Shown: in pieces, positions 1 through 14,838 of the stretch
How the letters are laid out: each line of letters starts with the position of its first letter
Position numbering within the stretch: position 1 is the first letter of the stretch
NCBI GenBank assembly: GCA_963383645.1
Contig: OY726559.1
Coordinates: 120,799,405-120,863,404, forward strand
Source: Muscardinus avellanarius
Taxonomy: Eukaryota > Chordata > Mammalia > Rodentia > Gliridae
DNA length: 64,000 bases
Direction: 5' to 3'
Made by a program: the position numbers and the translations under genes
The notes under the pieces: model-generated
Database searches by the model: none
Told to the model about the DNA's origin: nothing
What the model saw: only the letters and a program-made list of their open reading frames with translations

Positions 1-111
1 TGTTTCCAAATAAAAATATAAAAAATAGGTCTAGGAGTGTAGCCCGGAGGTAGAAGGGCTTCTAGGAACCCCAGTACCACCAAAAAAATAAATAAATAAA
101 AAAAAATAAAG
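1..111 (+). repeat. B1-ID composite SINE, type C, cut by the window edge
   Basis: Only the linker and tail are present: TAGGTCT, AGTGTAGCCCGGAGGTAGAA, ending CAGTACCACC plus an A-rich tail. Confidence 0.85.
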
Positions 112-405
112 AAGAGGTGGGGCCTAGTTGGACGTCTTTTGGTTATAGGAGGGCATGCCCTTGCAGGGATACCAGGACCTGGCTCCTCCAGTTTCTCTTT
201 TTTTGCCTCCTGGCTGCCAAGAGTCGAGCAGCTTCCTCTGCCACACATTCTCACCAGGATGTACTGCCTCAGCACATGCCCCAAAGCAACGTGCCAGCCA
301 CGTCCTGAGACCCAAAAAACTGTCGCCTAAAATAAACCTTTCCTCTTTTGAAGTTTAAAATACCTTAGGTATTTTGTTAATGAAAAGCTGACTAACATAT
401 ATACA
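112..405 (+). repeat. MaLR-type LTR remnant (ERVL-like)
   Basis: Pattern of TTATAGGAGGGCATGCCC, CAGCACATGCCCCAAAGCAA, then AAAATAAACCTTTCCTCTTT and AAAAGCTGACTAACA, which follows the usual 3' half of MaLR LTRs. Not coding. Confidence 0.5.
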
Positions 406-681
406 AATACATTCCCATAATTTTGTATATAACATAAGGAGATTTAAATTGAGAATGCCTTTCTATGTCTCTTAAATCCTTGAAATGTTTTCATTAAACC
501 AAGGTCAAAAACTCCTACTCTTGAATAATAGACATCTTTTCCAAAACCAGCATTTGATATCCCTTAGGATGAAGGGGAAAATTTGACTAAAAATCAGACA
601 TTTTTTTTTAGAAAAGTAACTTCTTATATTTACTGACAAAGAAAAGTTTTAAAAAAAATTCTTTCTCAAAAATCAGAAAAT

Positions 682-915
682 AGGTCAGGCATGGCACACG
701 CTTGTAATCCCAGCATTTTGGGAGGCTGAGACAGAAAGATCGAGGTTCGCGGACAGCCTCAGCTACTTAGTGAGGCCCTTTGTAACTCAGTGAGACCCTG
801 TTTCAAAATAAAGAATAGAAAATAGAGCTGGGGGCGTAGCTTGGAGGTAGAATGCCCCTGGGTTTCATCCCTAGTACCACCACCAAAACAAAATAAAACA
901 CAAAAAACCCAGAAA
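682..915 (+). repeat. B1-ID SINE, type A
   Basis: Full-length head to tail, GCATGGCACACGCTTGTAAT to AGTACCACCACC. Lies 3' of GPR89 exon 5, in intron 5. Confidence 0.9.
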
Positions 916-960
916 ATTAATCAACCTTTGTTCCCACTTTCACTCCCCCCACATACTCAC

Positions 961-1062
961 CATGTTTTGGGCTGAGGATGGGAAACGGATCTCCCAGTTT
1001 CCAGAAGAAATACATGAAGGTCAACCATAAGACACAGGAAAAAAGCAGTCGCTGTTTATGCA
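961..1062 (-). CDS. GPR89: GPR89 coding exon 5
   Basis: Encodes HKQRLLFSCVLWLTFMYFFW and then KLGDPFPILSPKH. The acceptor is CTGTCTTAG and the donor ACATG then GTGAGT. It is the last GPR89 exon inside the window. Confidence 0.94.
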
Positions 1063-1990
1063 CTAAGACAGAGGAGACAAGTCTGTTAGGGCAAACCTAT
1101 ATACCAAGAGCTTGCTCTACTTAAAAAAAAACCAGCGTATACTAATCCATATTTGGCTTGCTTGTCCACTTGGTAAACAAGTGGTAGAACTATACAATGT
1201 TCAGTGAAAGCCCCCTTACTACCTTAAGAGAAACTTGGCTGAAATTAAGTTGCGGATTGAGTTAAGGGACATTCTAGTAGAAGCAGAAAGGAGGCTGTGG
1301 CAGGACAGACAAGCTAGCTATCACTTGCTATTCATTCTGTTACCGCTTTAGGACACTGTGAGGTGCCCCCCCTAGCAGCAGCTGATGGAAGTACTGTAGA
1401 GATGAGGCTGCCCACAAGCCCAGCCCTCACAATACTTATTCCAATCTGTGAACTGACATACGAAGGCAAAGTACTCACACAGTCGGATGCTGCTCACGAT
1501 AAAATAGCCAATGTAAAAAGGCACCATGAAAACCAGGATCAGCAGAATTACACACAAGTTCATTTTCCAGTGAAAGTAACGGGAGCTGAAATAAGTAAGC
1601 ATACAATAGCACCAGGAGGGGAAAAGGGCAGGAACTGTCATTCTCTTCAGACTTCCAAAAGATCTCTTGCTCTCTGAACTCAATACTGAGTATATCCCAT
1701 CTAATTAGCCAACTAGGCGATTACTATCTATTTACTGGTAGAGATTAAAAATATAAATTTCTGGCTGGGCGTGGTGGTACACGCTTGTAATCCCAAGCAT
1801 TCCGGAGGTGGAGATGAGAGGATCGTGGCTCCCGGACAGCCTCAGCTACATAGCGAGGCCCTTTGCAATTCAGTGAGATCCAGTTTGAAAAAATAAAGAG
1901 ACTAAAAAATTAGGGCTGGGGGTGTAACTTGGAGGTACAATGCCCCTGGAATCCATCCCCAGAACCGCAAAAACAAACAAACATATATAC

Positions 1991-2025
<35 letters not shown>

Positions 2026-5000
2026 TACATACACATACATACACATACATATATATATATAATATATATATAAAGTTCTGAAAGGTATATATGACACTTG
2101 ACTTCCTAAGAATTTCACCTAATAAAATGCTAATGAGCCGGGCATGGTGGCACACGCTTGTAATCCCCGCGCTTGGGAGGCTGAGACAGGAGGATCGCAC
2201 GGGTTGGAAGCCAGCCTCAGCTACTTAGTGAGGCTCTCAGCAACTTAGTGAGACCCTGTTTCCAAATAAATAAATAAATAAATATATATATGTATGTCTG
2301 GGAGTATAGCCCGGAGGTAGAATGCCTCTGGGTTTCACCCCCAGTACCACCAAAAAAAAAAAAATGCTAATGGTTGAGATATATTCCATAGATAATATAT
2401 AATAATGCATAATTTCCAGTAGAATGGCTTATTTTGCTAACCACTATCTTATTCCAATATAAGAATTAAAAAAAACAAATGTTACTAGTAATATGTGCTA
2501 TAAAGACTCAGAAATACTTCTTTTGTATTCTTATATTTTGTATTGTTTATATCATCTGCTTTGCATGACTTTTATTACTGTTTACAAAATTCAGGCTGAG
2601 ACAAAAGGATCACAGGTTCATGGCCAGCCTCAGCTACTCAGCTAGGTCCTTTGCAACCCAGTGAAACCCTGTTTCAAAATAAAAGCTAAAAAATGGGGCT
2701 GGGGGTGTAGCTTGGAGGTAGAATGCCCCTGGGTTCCATCCCCATTACCAAACACAAACAAAAATCATTAAAATTTGTTACTTTTACTTTTCACAATAGT
2801 ATTATGACACATAGTACAGAACATAAGAGTGTTTAGTATTTTCACAGATCTTTGCAACCATCACCACATTCGTTTAGAATACCTTTGTTACTCCATACAG
2901 AAACCCTGTATCCATAACCAATAACTTTCCATGATCTCCATCCCCTCAACTCTGGGAAATTACCAAAGCAGCCACCAAAATATTTCTCTTTCTATGGATT
3001 TAATTATTCTAGACATTTCATATGAATATAATCAAGTAATATGTGGTACTGGGGATTGAACCCAGAGGCGTTTTACTTCTGAGCTACATCCCTAGTCCTT
3101 TCAATTTTTTATTTTGAAGCAGGGTCTCACTAAGTTCCTGAGGGCCTCACGAAGTCGCCGAGGCTGGCCTCCAATCTGCACTCTTCCTGTCTCATCCTCC
3201 CAAGTACCGGTATCACAGGCATCACCACCATGCCGGGGCTGTGTGGTCTTTTATATCTAGCTTCCTTCACACAGCACCTTTGAAGGTTCACTCATGTTGT
3301 AGAATGTGTCGATAATTCATTCTTTCCTACAAGGTCTATAACAGTCATCCCATGTTTACCCAGTCACTAGCTGACAGATGTTGGCTTGTCTCACCATTTG
3401 GTTACTATGTCTCTAACATTACTGGACAGGGCTCAGTGTGCCTCTGTTTTCTCTCTAGGTAGAAGTGGAAGGAAGTGAGACACTGCCACTGTTTCCAATG
3501 AGGCCACATCACTATTCAGATCCTTTGTCCACTTTTTAAATTGTGTGATCTTCTTACTACTGAATTATAAAGAATTTTTTTGAGGGGTTACTGGGGATGA
3601 AACCCAGGGGCATTCTACCTCCGAGCTACACCCCAGCCCTATTTTTTTTTTTTATTCTTTATTTTGAAACAGGGTCTGAGTTGCAAAAGGCCTCACTAAG
3701 TAGCTGAGGCTGGCCGCGAACCACGATCCACCTGTCTCAGCCTCCCAAATGCTGGGATTACAAGTGTGAGACACCACGCCCGGCTTAGCTTTTAAGTTTT
3801 CTAATGATCAATATAAAATTATTACTGATTTATTAATGGATTATTACCAAAATAATGAAATTTCTCCAAAGATTTAATAAGGAAGAAAATATGAGGGCAA
3901 TTTAAAATGTTTTGACCAATGTCCTTTCAAAGGAAGTATCAGTGAGTTAGAGGGTTGGTTCTTACTACTTCCAGTACAGATGACAGTGTCAGTAAACAGT
4001 ACCCTACAGGGAATCAAAACATTTAGTTCAGATATACTGACAGCTTTTTGCTTATCCAGATTAACCCTGGGTAGAGCATCCAGAGAGGTGAGCAAACTGT
4101 GTATCCTCCAGGCAGTCCAATACAGTATTTCAGCTAAACTTCTGAGACATACCTGGAGACAGCAGGTTTGAAGTGACAAGTGTTCCAAGTGTAATTTGTA
4201 CTGCCGATTAAAAGTGAACTGCAACCGGGCGTGGTGGCCCACGCTTATAATCCCCGCGCTTGGGAGGCGGAGACAGGAGGATCACGCAGGTTCGAAGCCA
4301 GCCGCGCTGGCTTAAGAGACCCTGTTTCCAAATAAAAATGTAAAATAAAATAGGTCTGGGAGTGTAACCTGGAGGTAGAAGGGTTTCCAGTAATCCCAGT
4401 ACCACCAAAAAAAAAAAAAAAGTGAACTGCAACCTGGACGTGGTAGCGCATGCTTGTAATCCCAGCATTCAGGAGGCTGAGACTAGAGGATCACGGTTCG
4501 TGGCCAGCCTCAGCTACTTAGTGAGGCCCTCCGCAACTCAGTGAGACCCTGTTTCAAAATAAAGAATAAAAAATAAGGCAGGGGGTGTAAGTTGGAGGTA
4601 GAATGTCCCTTGGGTTCCATCCCCAGACCCGCACACAAACACACACAAAGTGAACTACATGTTTTAATTAGTATTTTGAGCTGAGAGTAAGTTATTAAAA
4701 AAAAAAAAGAAGAAGGATCCTAACAAGATTCAATATTTGAATTGGAGGCCATAAAGCTCTGCTCAGATGTAAGCTGAAGAACTGCTGTTAGGGCCAAGAT
4801 TCTCTTGAAACTTTTCTGAATCCAGTCAATGAAAAAAGATAATACTTGATTAGGTACACATTTCTATTCCACAGGGCCAATTACTAGCATGAAGAAATAA
4901 GTATAATCGCAGAAATGTCTCAGCTTGAACAAACCCAACCTCCAAAAAGCACTCAAAAAAGAACCAGATGTTAACATTATTATTTCCATTCTTTAAGATG

Positions 5001-5634
5001 AACTATTTCAGAAACTTGAAAAACTATACAAAGTACAACTGGTATTTGCCATAGGAAATTATATGGAATTGTTATTTTTAAAAGAGATGAAGCTGCCAGG
5101 TGTGGTGGCGCACGCTTGTAATCCCAGGATTCGGGAGGTGGAAACTGGAGGATCGCGGTTCGTGGACAGCCTCAGCTACTTAGCAAGGGTCTTCCCAACT
5201 TACTGAGAATGTTTTAAAACTAAAGGAGGACTTAAAAAAAAAAAAAAAAAGGCCCGGGGGGTGGGTAGCTTAGAGGTAGAATGCCCCTGGGTTCCATCCC
5301 CAGTACCGGGAAAAAAAAAAAGGAAAAAAGAAAAAAAAAAAAAAAAAGAAACCAAGTGCAGTGGTGCACACTTGTAATACCAGTACTTGGGAAGCTGAGA
5401 CAGGAGGATTACAGATTCGAGAACAGCCTTAGCAGGCAGTGAGACCTTCATCAACCTAGTGAGAGTCTCATCAACATAGTGAGATGGGATTTCAAAATAA
5501 AAATAAAAAATAGGGTTGGATGTCCTTCAGAGGCAGAATGCCTCTGAGTTCAATCTCCAGTAAGAAACAACAACAACAACAACAAAAGCTGAAGGGTATC
5601 ATCTACCATAAACAGAGCTATGGTTCTATCATCC

Positions 5635-5698
<64 letters not shown>

Positions 5699-8267
5699 GT
5701 GCAGTACTGGGGATGACACCCAGGGGCATTTTTACCTCCAAGCTATACCCCAGCCCTATTTATTCCTTTATTCCTTCCTCCCTCCCCTCCCCCCTCCTCC
5801 CTCCCTCCCTCCCTCCCTCCCTCCCTCCCTCCCTCCCTTCCTTCCTTTTGTGGTACCAGGGATGGAACCCAGGGGGCACTCAACCGCAGAGCTACACCCC
5901 CAGCCCTATTTTTTATTCTTTATTTTGAAACAAGGTCTGAGTTGCAAAGGGCCTCACTAAGTAGCTGAGGCTGTCAATGAACCACATCCTCTGGTCTCAG
6001 TCTCCCAGATGCTAGGATTACAAGTATGTGCCAGCATGCCTGCCTCCTTATTCTTTATTTTGTAACAGGGTCTCACAGAGTTGCAAAGGGCCTCACTACA
6101 TGGCCGAGGCTGGCTGCGAACTGCAATCCTCCTGTCTCAGCTTCCCAAATGCTGGGATTATCTGAGACATAGCCCTTTGGATCAACACCTGGATCCATGA
6201 CCAGAAAGCTTTGACCTGGCAGCTGCCTGTTTTACTGGAGTACAGCCACACCATGCATTTGTACTGACTATTGTTGCTTTTTTTTGTTTGTTTGTTTGCA
6301 GGTCTGGGGATGGAACTCAGGGGTATTCAACCCCTGAGCTACACCCCCTGCCCTATTTTTTATTCTTTATTTTGAGACAGGATCTCACAAAGTTGCGGAG
6401 GGTCTCACTAAGTAGCTGAGGCTGTCCGTGAACCGCGATCCCCCAGTCTCAGCCTCCTGAATGCTGGGATTACAAGCGTGCGCCACCACGCCGGCTCTAC
6501 TGTTGCTTTTGGTTTACAGTAAGTAGCATAGGATAGAAAACCCATGGTCCATAAAGTTGGAAATATTTACTACCTGGCCCTTCACACAAAAAAATCTGCC
6601 AGCCTCTTTTCAGACAGCAGTGAAACATCCAGGATGTGATAATAAAATTTAATAACCAGCATATAAAATGTTTTCTATTCTCCATCATCATCTGTTCTAT
6701 ATACAGCTCATCTAAAAGATGTTTGGGTTATTAAAAAACAAGTAGTTTTTTTTTTTTTTGGTGGGTCTAGGGATGGAACCCAGGGGCATTCGACCTCCGA
6801 GCTACACCTCTGCTGTATTTTTTATTCTTTATTTTGAAACAGGATCTAAGTTGCGGAGGGCCCCACTAAGTAGCTGAGGCTGTCTGCAAATTGCAATCCT
6901 CCGGTCTCAGCCTCCCAGATGCTGAGATTACAAGCGTGTGCCACTACATCCAGCTCAAGGACAAGTTTATTTATTTATTTTTTATTTTTGGTCGTTCTGG
7001 GGGTGAAACCCAGGGGCTTTTTACCTCTGGGCTATACTCCCAGACCTATTTTTGTATTTTTTTTATTTGGAAACAGGGTCTCACTAAGTTGCTGAGAGCC
7101 TCACTAAGTAGCTGAGGCTGGCTTCGAGCCTGTGTGATCCTCCCATCTCAGCCTCCCAAGCACTGGGATTATAGGCGTGCGCCACCACGCCCGGCTCAAG
7201 AACAAGTTTAAAAGTAGAACAGTCAAAGAATCAGATGTGGTGACACAACCTGTAATCCCAGTGCTTGGGAGGCTGAGACAGAAGAACTGCAGTCAAGTAG
7301 CCTTGGCAATTTAGTGAGACTCTCAGTAACTAGTGAGACCATGTTTCAAAATGAAAAATAAATGCTGGGCATGGTGGCGCACGTTTGTAATGCCCGCGCT
7401 TGGGAGGCAGAGACAGGAGGATTGCACAGGTTCGAGGCCAGCCTCACTGGCTTAAGACCCCTGTTTCCCAATAAAATATAAAATAGGTCTGGGAGTGTAG
7501 CCTGGAGATAGAAGGGTTCCATCCCCAGTACCAAAAAAAAAAAAAAAAAAAAAGAAAAAAGAAAAGAAAATGGGACTAGGGTACACCTCAGAAGCAGAAT
7601 GCTCCTGGATAAATCTCTAATACCACCCTCCCCCCAAAAAAATTTTAGGTTTTTAATTTTTTTCCACTTTGATTCTTGAAAAAAAGATTTGAGAGTACAG
7701 TCTCTCTAGTGTCTGAGGCCTATAATGAGCTTATCTAGTTTAGCTCAGCACTGATTCCTGACTAGAGTGAAAGGCCACTTTATTCATAATAGATCCTGCC
7801 ACAGGGTGATTAAAAAAAAAAAAAAAAGCACAACCCAGCCGGGTGTGGTGGCGCACACTTGTAATCCCAGCACTTAGGAGGCTGAGACAAGAGAATCACA
7901 CAGGTTTGAAGCCAGCCTCAGCTACTTAGTGAGGTTCTCAGCAACTTAGTGAGATCTTGTTTCCAATTAAAGTATAAAAATAGGTCTGGGAGATGCCGGG
8001 CGTGGTGGCACATGCTTGTAATCCCCGAGCTTGGGAGGTGGAGACAGGAGGATCTCGCAGGCTTGAAGCTGGTCTCACTAGCTTAAGAGACCCTGTTTCC
8101 AAATAAAAATATAAAAAATAGGTCTGGGAGTGTAGCCCGGAGATAGAAGGGTTTCCAGAAACCCCAGTACCACAAAACAAAACAAAACAAAACAAAAAAC
8201 CCACGACCCAACTCATACAGGTGATGGCCTAAAAAATACTCAAGCTTGCAGTTTAACAAGCAAGAAA

Positions 8268-8304
<37 letters not shown>

Positions 8305-8308
8305 AGCG

Positions 8309-8366
<58 letters not shown>

Positions 8367-8439
8367 ACTGACTGGAGATTGAATTCAGGGGCATTCTACC
8401 TCTGAGCGATAGCCCTAGCCCTAGTTTAGTTTTTATTTG

Positions 8440-8489
<50 letters not shown>

Positions 8490-8987
8490 TGCTGGGATTG
8501 AACCCAGGGGCATTCTACCTCTGAGGTACACCCTAGACCTAGTATTCTTCTTATTTTGAAACAGGGTCTCACTAAATTACAGAGGGCCTCACTAAGTAGC
8601 TGAGCTGCGAACCTGGATCCTCCTATCTCAACCTCCCAAGTACTGGGATTGGGCTCAGAGGTGTAGCTCAGAGGTGAGGTAGAATGCCCCTGGGTTCAAT
8701 CCCCAGCACCACAGCATCACAAATAACTAACTAACTAAATAATTAATTAATTAATCTAAATTCAGCTCAGCATGGTGATGCACGCTTGTAATCCCAGCAC
8801 TTGGGAGGCTAAGACAGGAGGATCATGCAGGTTCAAAGTCAGCTTCAGCTACTTAGTGAGGCTCTCAGCAACTTAGTGAGACCTTGTTTCCAAATAAAAT
8901 ATAAAATAAGTCTGGGAGTGTAGCCCAGAGGTAGAAAGCCCCTGAGTTCCATCCAAGTACCACAAACAAGCAAACCAACCAACCAGC

Positions 8988-9018
<31 letters not shown>

Positions 9019-12000
9019 AACTCTAAATTCAATCAAACTTGACCATGCCTATAAAATCAACAAGCAAGTAAGATTATGACTACTGGAATTCAGAGAGAGG
9101 TCTGAACAATTGTGACCCTGCAGGTGAAGGTCTGCAGTTACTGAGACTAAATTATGCACATGGTAGGTATTTTCAGCTCTAAGATCCAGGTGAGTAGCAC
9201 AGCGCTCCAAGAGGATGGTTATTAGTTATTAGTAGTCTTACCTGCTATTCAGTACTTCTAAGATTTCAAAGATGATAAGCTCAAACATGGTACAGGAAAA
9301 TGCAAAAGTCACAGAGAAGATCACCTGCACCACGTACTGGCGCACCTGTTTAAAGCCAAAGAGACCAGCAGTCAGTCATTTCCTTGCATGCAATTCCTAT
9401 CGATAATCTTCTGGTGATGAGACAGAAAACTTTTTTATTTTCTTGTGGTACTAGGAATGGAATCCAGGGGCCTTTTACCTCTGGGCTAGACCCCAGACCT
9501 GTTTCATTTCTTATCTGGAAACAGGGCCTTGCTAAATTACTGAGAGCTTCACTATGTTGATGAGGCTGGTTTTGAACCTGTAATCCTCCTATCCCAGCCT
9601 CCCAAGTACTGGGATTACAAGTGTGTACCCCAAGTACTGGGATTACAAGTGTGTACCACCAAGCAGAAAACTTATTTTGGAGAAATTCTCAAGTCATTGG
9701 AAAGAAGACTTGGGACTAAAGAAATAGATTAGAGTGTACTAGTAAGGTGTAGTGGTACACGCTTGTGATCCCAGCACTTGGAAATCTTAAACAGGAAGAT
9801 CGTGGGTTCACAGCCAGCCTCAGGCAACTTAGTGAGACCCTCGGCAACTTAGCAAGATCCTGTTTTAAAGTAAAAAAAAAAAATAAAAAGAAGGGTTGGG
9901 GGTGTAGAAGTAGGGCTTATAGGTAGAATGCCAGTGAGTTCAATCCCCAGTACCAACCAAACAACAAAAAAAAACCAAAGAACAAAAACCAAAACAAAGT
10001 AGGTAGCACTCATGAGTCAAAGCTCACTATTGTCAACATCCACTCGTGGCGGGAGACTTTAAATAAGAAGATAAAGTTCAGGGTCAGAAGTAGCACTAAT
10101 AACTCCTCATGTACACTGGCAAAAAATGATAGATCTGCATATGATGTTGAAGCTAAAAGGGGTTATTTATACTGTACATCTTGGATCAATTCTGGAACCT
10201 TCCCAGAGAAACAATAATGTATTAAGCAGAACAGATTCTCCAGAATTCTGGGCTCTTTCAGACAACTATCCAAACTCACTGGGGAGGTTTAACTTAGAGT
10301 ATCCTAGAGATGACCCAAAGGTAGTCCATAACCGTGGACCCTATGTATATAAGGAGGATTAATTAGAATAGGTCCAGTCTCTGGTTGTGATTTTCTGAAT
10401 CCAAGGCTTAAAATCAGAACCAAACTGGCCTTGGGATTTTGGTATTAATTTAAAAAGTAAGACTGGTAATTCAGGGCTAGATAGAGAAATTAAAGGTAAC
10501 ATTAGTGAGACATTATAAATTATCTCCCCCCAAAACAACTGTGTTTTTGGTGCATATCCTGTTAACTGAGGCCTGACTTTCATTGCTCCTAGCTTCTGGG
10601 CTATATGTGACTTAATTTTTTTCTTTTAAATCTTCTAAGTCTAATATTTACACAGTTCTCATTTGGCAAAAAGCTGCTTCTTCTTCTTTTTTTTTTTGTG
10701 GGTTTAGGGGTGGAACCCAGAGGCATTCTACCTCCAAGCTACACCCTCTGCCCTATTTTTTATTCTTTATTTTGAAACAGGGTCTCACTGAGTTGCAGAG
10801 GGCCTCACTGAGTAGCTGAGGCTGTCCGCAAACAGCCTCCCAGGTGCTGGGATTACAAGTGTGAGCCACTACACCCGGCTTGGCAAAAGCTTCTTATCTT
10901 GGAAAAGAACATGATCTTTCTTTAACAGAAGAATTTTTTTTGTTGCATTTTAACACAATCTAAATTTATGCAGTATAAGCATAATACAATTTCTTCTCAC
11001 CTCATAGTCCTTAAACAATTGGCGCATGAAGAAAAGCCACCCAAATCCAAAAAAGAGTATCTAGAAGAGAAAGAAGATAAAACATCAATATACACCTTAT
11101 TCTGAGAAATGCCTTAACCAGAAATGCCTTAACTATTTTATGATAAAACATCTCCTAGAGAACTTTTTTCAGAGATTAAAGATGAGGTCTACTTATCACA
11201 ATGGAAAGAGATGTTAAAATGCTCTTAAATTTTTGAAATTATCTATGCTCCAGAATTTTTTTTTTTTTTTTTTGTGGTACTGGGGGTGGAACCCAGAGGC
11301 TTTCTACCTCCAGGCTATACTCCCAGACCTATTTTATTCTTTATTTGGAAACAGGGTCTCACTAAGTTGCTGAGAGCCTCACTAAGTAGCTGAGGCTGGC
11401 TTCGAACCCGTGTGATCCTCCTGCAGCCTCCCAAGCGCGGGGAATACAAGCATATGCTACCACGCCTGGCTCCAGAATGTTTTAACAAAAGTAGAAGTAT
11501 GTGTATATTTTTCGAGTCATTTTTTTTTTGTGTGTGTGGTACTGGGGATGGAATTGGGGGCATTTTACCTCCAAGCTACACTTCCAGCCCCTCCTTTTTT
11601 TTTCTTTACTTTGAAACATGAGCTAAGTAGCTGAGGCTGTCTGCAAACCACAATCCTCCTGTCTCAGCCTTCCAAATGCTGGGATTACAAGTATGTGCCA
11701 CCACGCCTGGCTCCTTTTTTATTTTTCTAATTCTTCAGCTAAGCAGAAGAGACGATTTACTGACTCGTGTTACAGTCAGCCACAACAGAGAGAACTAGTG
11801 CAGAATGCTAAAGGTCCCGTGCAAGGACCAGTAGGGGCTGTTTGTTACAAGCAAGGTGTCTGTCTGTCAGAGGTGGTCTTGGCGATCGGATGCAATGAAA
11901 ATTACCGATCTACCGAGGCAAATTCTGGACAGGAGCACGCAGTCCCACAACTCGCGCCAGGGCCGCCGACCTCTGGCCATCTTCTCTGCTCCTTTGGCCT

Positions 12001-14798
12001 TCATGGTGCATGTGACAGTCTCCGTGGGCCTCTGCCTCATCTTTTTCTCTTGCGCTTCAGTCTGCACACTCATTTTTTCCTCCACTTGGCTCTCATGGCA
12101 CAAAGGTTTCTAAGAAGATGGTGCTAAGGCCGACAGCGCCATAGCCTTATAATCATTTTATGAGCCAGAGAAATGAGCACACAGACAAGAACTCAGTGAA
12201 ATTTGCTTCTTACGGTGATCTTTATTTTTTGGTGGTACTGGGGGTGGAACCCAGAGGCTTTCTACCCCTGGGCTATACTCCCAGACCCATTTTATACTTT
12301 ATTTGGAAACAGGGTCTCACTAAGTTGCTGAGAGCCTCACTAAATAGCTGAGGCTGCCTTTGATCCTCCTGTCTCAGCCTCCCAAGCACGGGGATTACAA
12401 GCGTGCGCCACCATGCCCAGCTTTATGGTGATCTTTTTTTGCAAGCATCTAGAAAAAAAAAATAAACCTAAAACTTGAGATTGTGATAAAAAACAAAATA
12501 GTAGTAGAAATACCGGCTTTTTAAAAAATGTGTTTCCTTCAGCAAACTTTCTCCTCCATCCTGCCTAATCTATAAAAATGGTTTCCATCTTGGTGTAAAG
12601 CCAGGATTGCAGGATTCCACTTTTGTCAGTTTTAATTCAAACTGGCATCAAGAGACAGAGGCCACGTGACAGCTGACAGAGCTGTTTTTCCCCCACTAAT
12701 AAACAGAGCCTTCTATACATGTGTGCATGAGCATATGTACACACACACACACACACACACACACACTCCCCCCCCCCTCTTGACACAACCCCATATAAAA
12801 TTCTTCCGTGCCTTCCTGCAGACATTAGGAGCAAATGTAAACTCTCGAGCAGTCAGCATGAACTACTCCAGCCTCTTCGGAACCTCCAGCTTGTCAAACA
12901 CTTTAGCCACCTGGAACTTCTGGTTCTGCAAACACACATTTCTTCATCCTCAGACCTCTGGTATCCTCCCCAGCCCTTTCCCACTTATAATCCTATATAG
13001 GCCTTAACATACTACTCTCTCTGGGAAGCCTTGTCTGTCCTTCTTAATACATAAATTGTTCCTTTTATCTTCTATTTCACCCCTGTACTGCCCTCATCAA
13101 AACACTAACCACACAGTTTTGAAATGTCTACATTTTTTTTGGTGGTACTGGGGTTTCTGGAAGTCCTTCTACCTCCGGGCTATACTCCCAGACCTATTTT
13201 ATACTTTTTTAAAATTTGGAAACAGGGTCTCTTAAGCCAACGTGGCTGGCTTCGAACCTGCGCGATCCTCCTGTCTCTGCCTCCCAAACATGGGGATTAC
13301 AAGCGTGCGCCACCACACCCAGCAAAATGTCTACATTTTTTTTGTGTGTGTGGTACTGGGGGTGGAACCCAGGGGCTTTTCTACCTCCAGGCTACACTCC
13401 CAGACCTATTTTTATATTTTATTTGGAAACAGGGTCTCACTAAGTTGCTGAGAGCCTCACTAAGTAGCTGAGGCTGGCTTCGAACCTGTGAGATCCTCCT
13501 GTCTCAGCCTACCAAGCGCGGGGATTACAAGCGTGCGCCACCACGCCTGGCTAAAATGTCTACATTTTTTAAGTGGTAAATTCTGTGAGGACATGGATCA
13601 TGCCTGTCTTGTTAATCTTTGAATCCTAAGTGACCAGTACAGTAGCAGGCTCTCCATAAATGTTTGCCAAATGGCTAAATGGTTTACAGTAAAAAATGGG
13701 AGCTCTTCAATGACACTCAACCTTGACATCTTTGTAGTAATATCTATGTGCTATGCTAGGCGTGGGGAATTCAAAGATAAGACAATCAAGGTACTTAGAT
13801 TACAATGTTAGAGGCACCAAATAAACAATTATAATGTAATACATACATACAGTGATAGAAACAGATACATAACATTATAAAATTATGTCAGTGAGACCAA
13901 ACCACTGTGTACCAGGTTGGGTTAGATTTTTCTGAAGATAATAGCTGAGCTGAATGAAGGAGGTTGTTTTTAATGTGTTTCCTTCAGAGAACTTTTTCCA
14001 CCATCCTGTCTAATCTATATAAATAGTTTCCATCTTGCTGTAAAGCCAGAATTGCAGGATTCTGGAGACTGTCATTTGAGGTTAAAACCCGATATGGTGT
14101 GCAAATCTTGGGATTATGTATATTTATTCAACAGAGGCTCCAAAATTACACACTCAGTAAGTTCCATACTCCCAAAATATTAGAAGCTGTTGTCTTAAAG
14201 GATGAGTAAGAATTAGGCAGGTAAGAGGCAGAGGTGGTGGGAAGCAGGAGGAAGCTTTCCAGAGAGCCAGGTGCATGCGCAAAGGCCCGGGGTAAACAGC
14301 ATCGGTATACACTGGCAACTACACCCAGTTTGGTGTTGCTGGAAGATAACATTCAGAGAAGGGAGTGGTGAAGAGTGAGGCTTGGTCCAGGTGTAGTGGC
14401 ACATGCCTGTAATCACAGCACTTAGGAGGTTGAGACAAGAGGATCACAGGTTCGAGGCCAGCTTCAGCAACTTAGCGAGATCCTATTTAAAAAAAAAAAA
14501 ATTATCCGGCTGGGGTGTAGCTCAGTAGAATACCTTTGGATTCAATCCCCAGGTGCCTTCCCCCACCCTAAACGTCACCCCAAGGAACTTGGATAGATTA
14601 TACTCTGTAGATGATGAGGGTCATTTAAACAAGAAATTATATGACCAGATTTGTTTTACATAGAGCACTAAGGTATCTGTGCAGAAGATATACTTGAAAG
14701 AAATAACTACAGGAAGAGAAACAGTACAGTTTGTTGCAGAGATGATAAAGACCTGAATTAGGACCTTGAAGGCAGAAGAGGAAGTGATGGATTTGAGA

Positions 14799-14838
<40 letters not shown>

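Larger units (their letters stand above)
5699..6162 (-). repeat. B1-ID SINE, type D, split by a later SINE
   Basis: Tail half at 5699-5765 and B1 half at 6050-6162. A CCCT tract and a full SINE (5849-6049) sit in its linker. Confidence 0.75.

Noticed and set aside
5520..5960. 146-codon frame rich in SIYL and LPPS repeats
   Set aside because: Translation of ATCT and CCCT microsatellites with SINE ends.
10126..10583. Two opposite open frames in GPR89 intron 2
   Set aside because: No homology recognised and neither fits a GPR89 exon.
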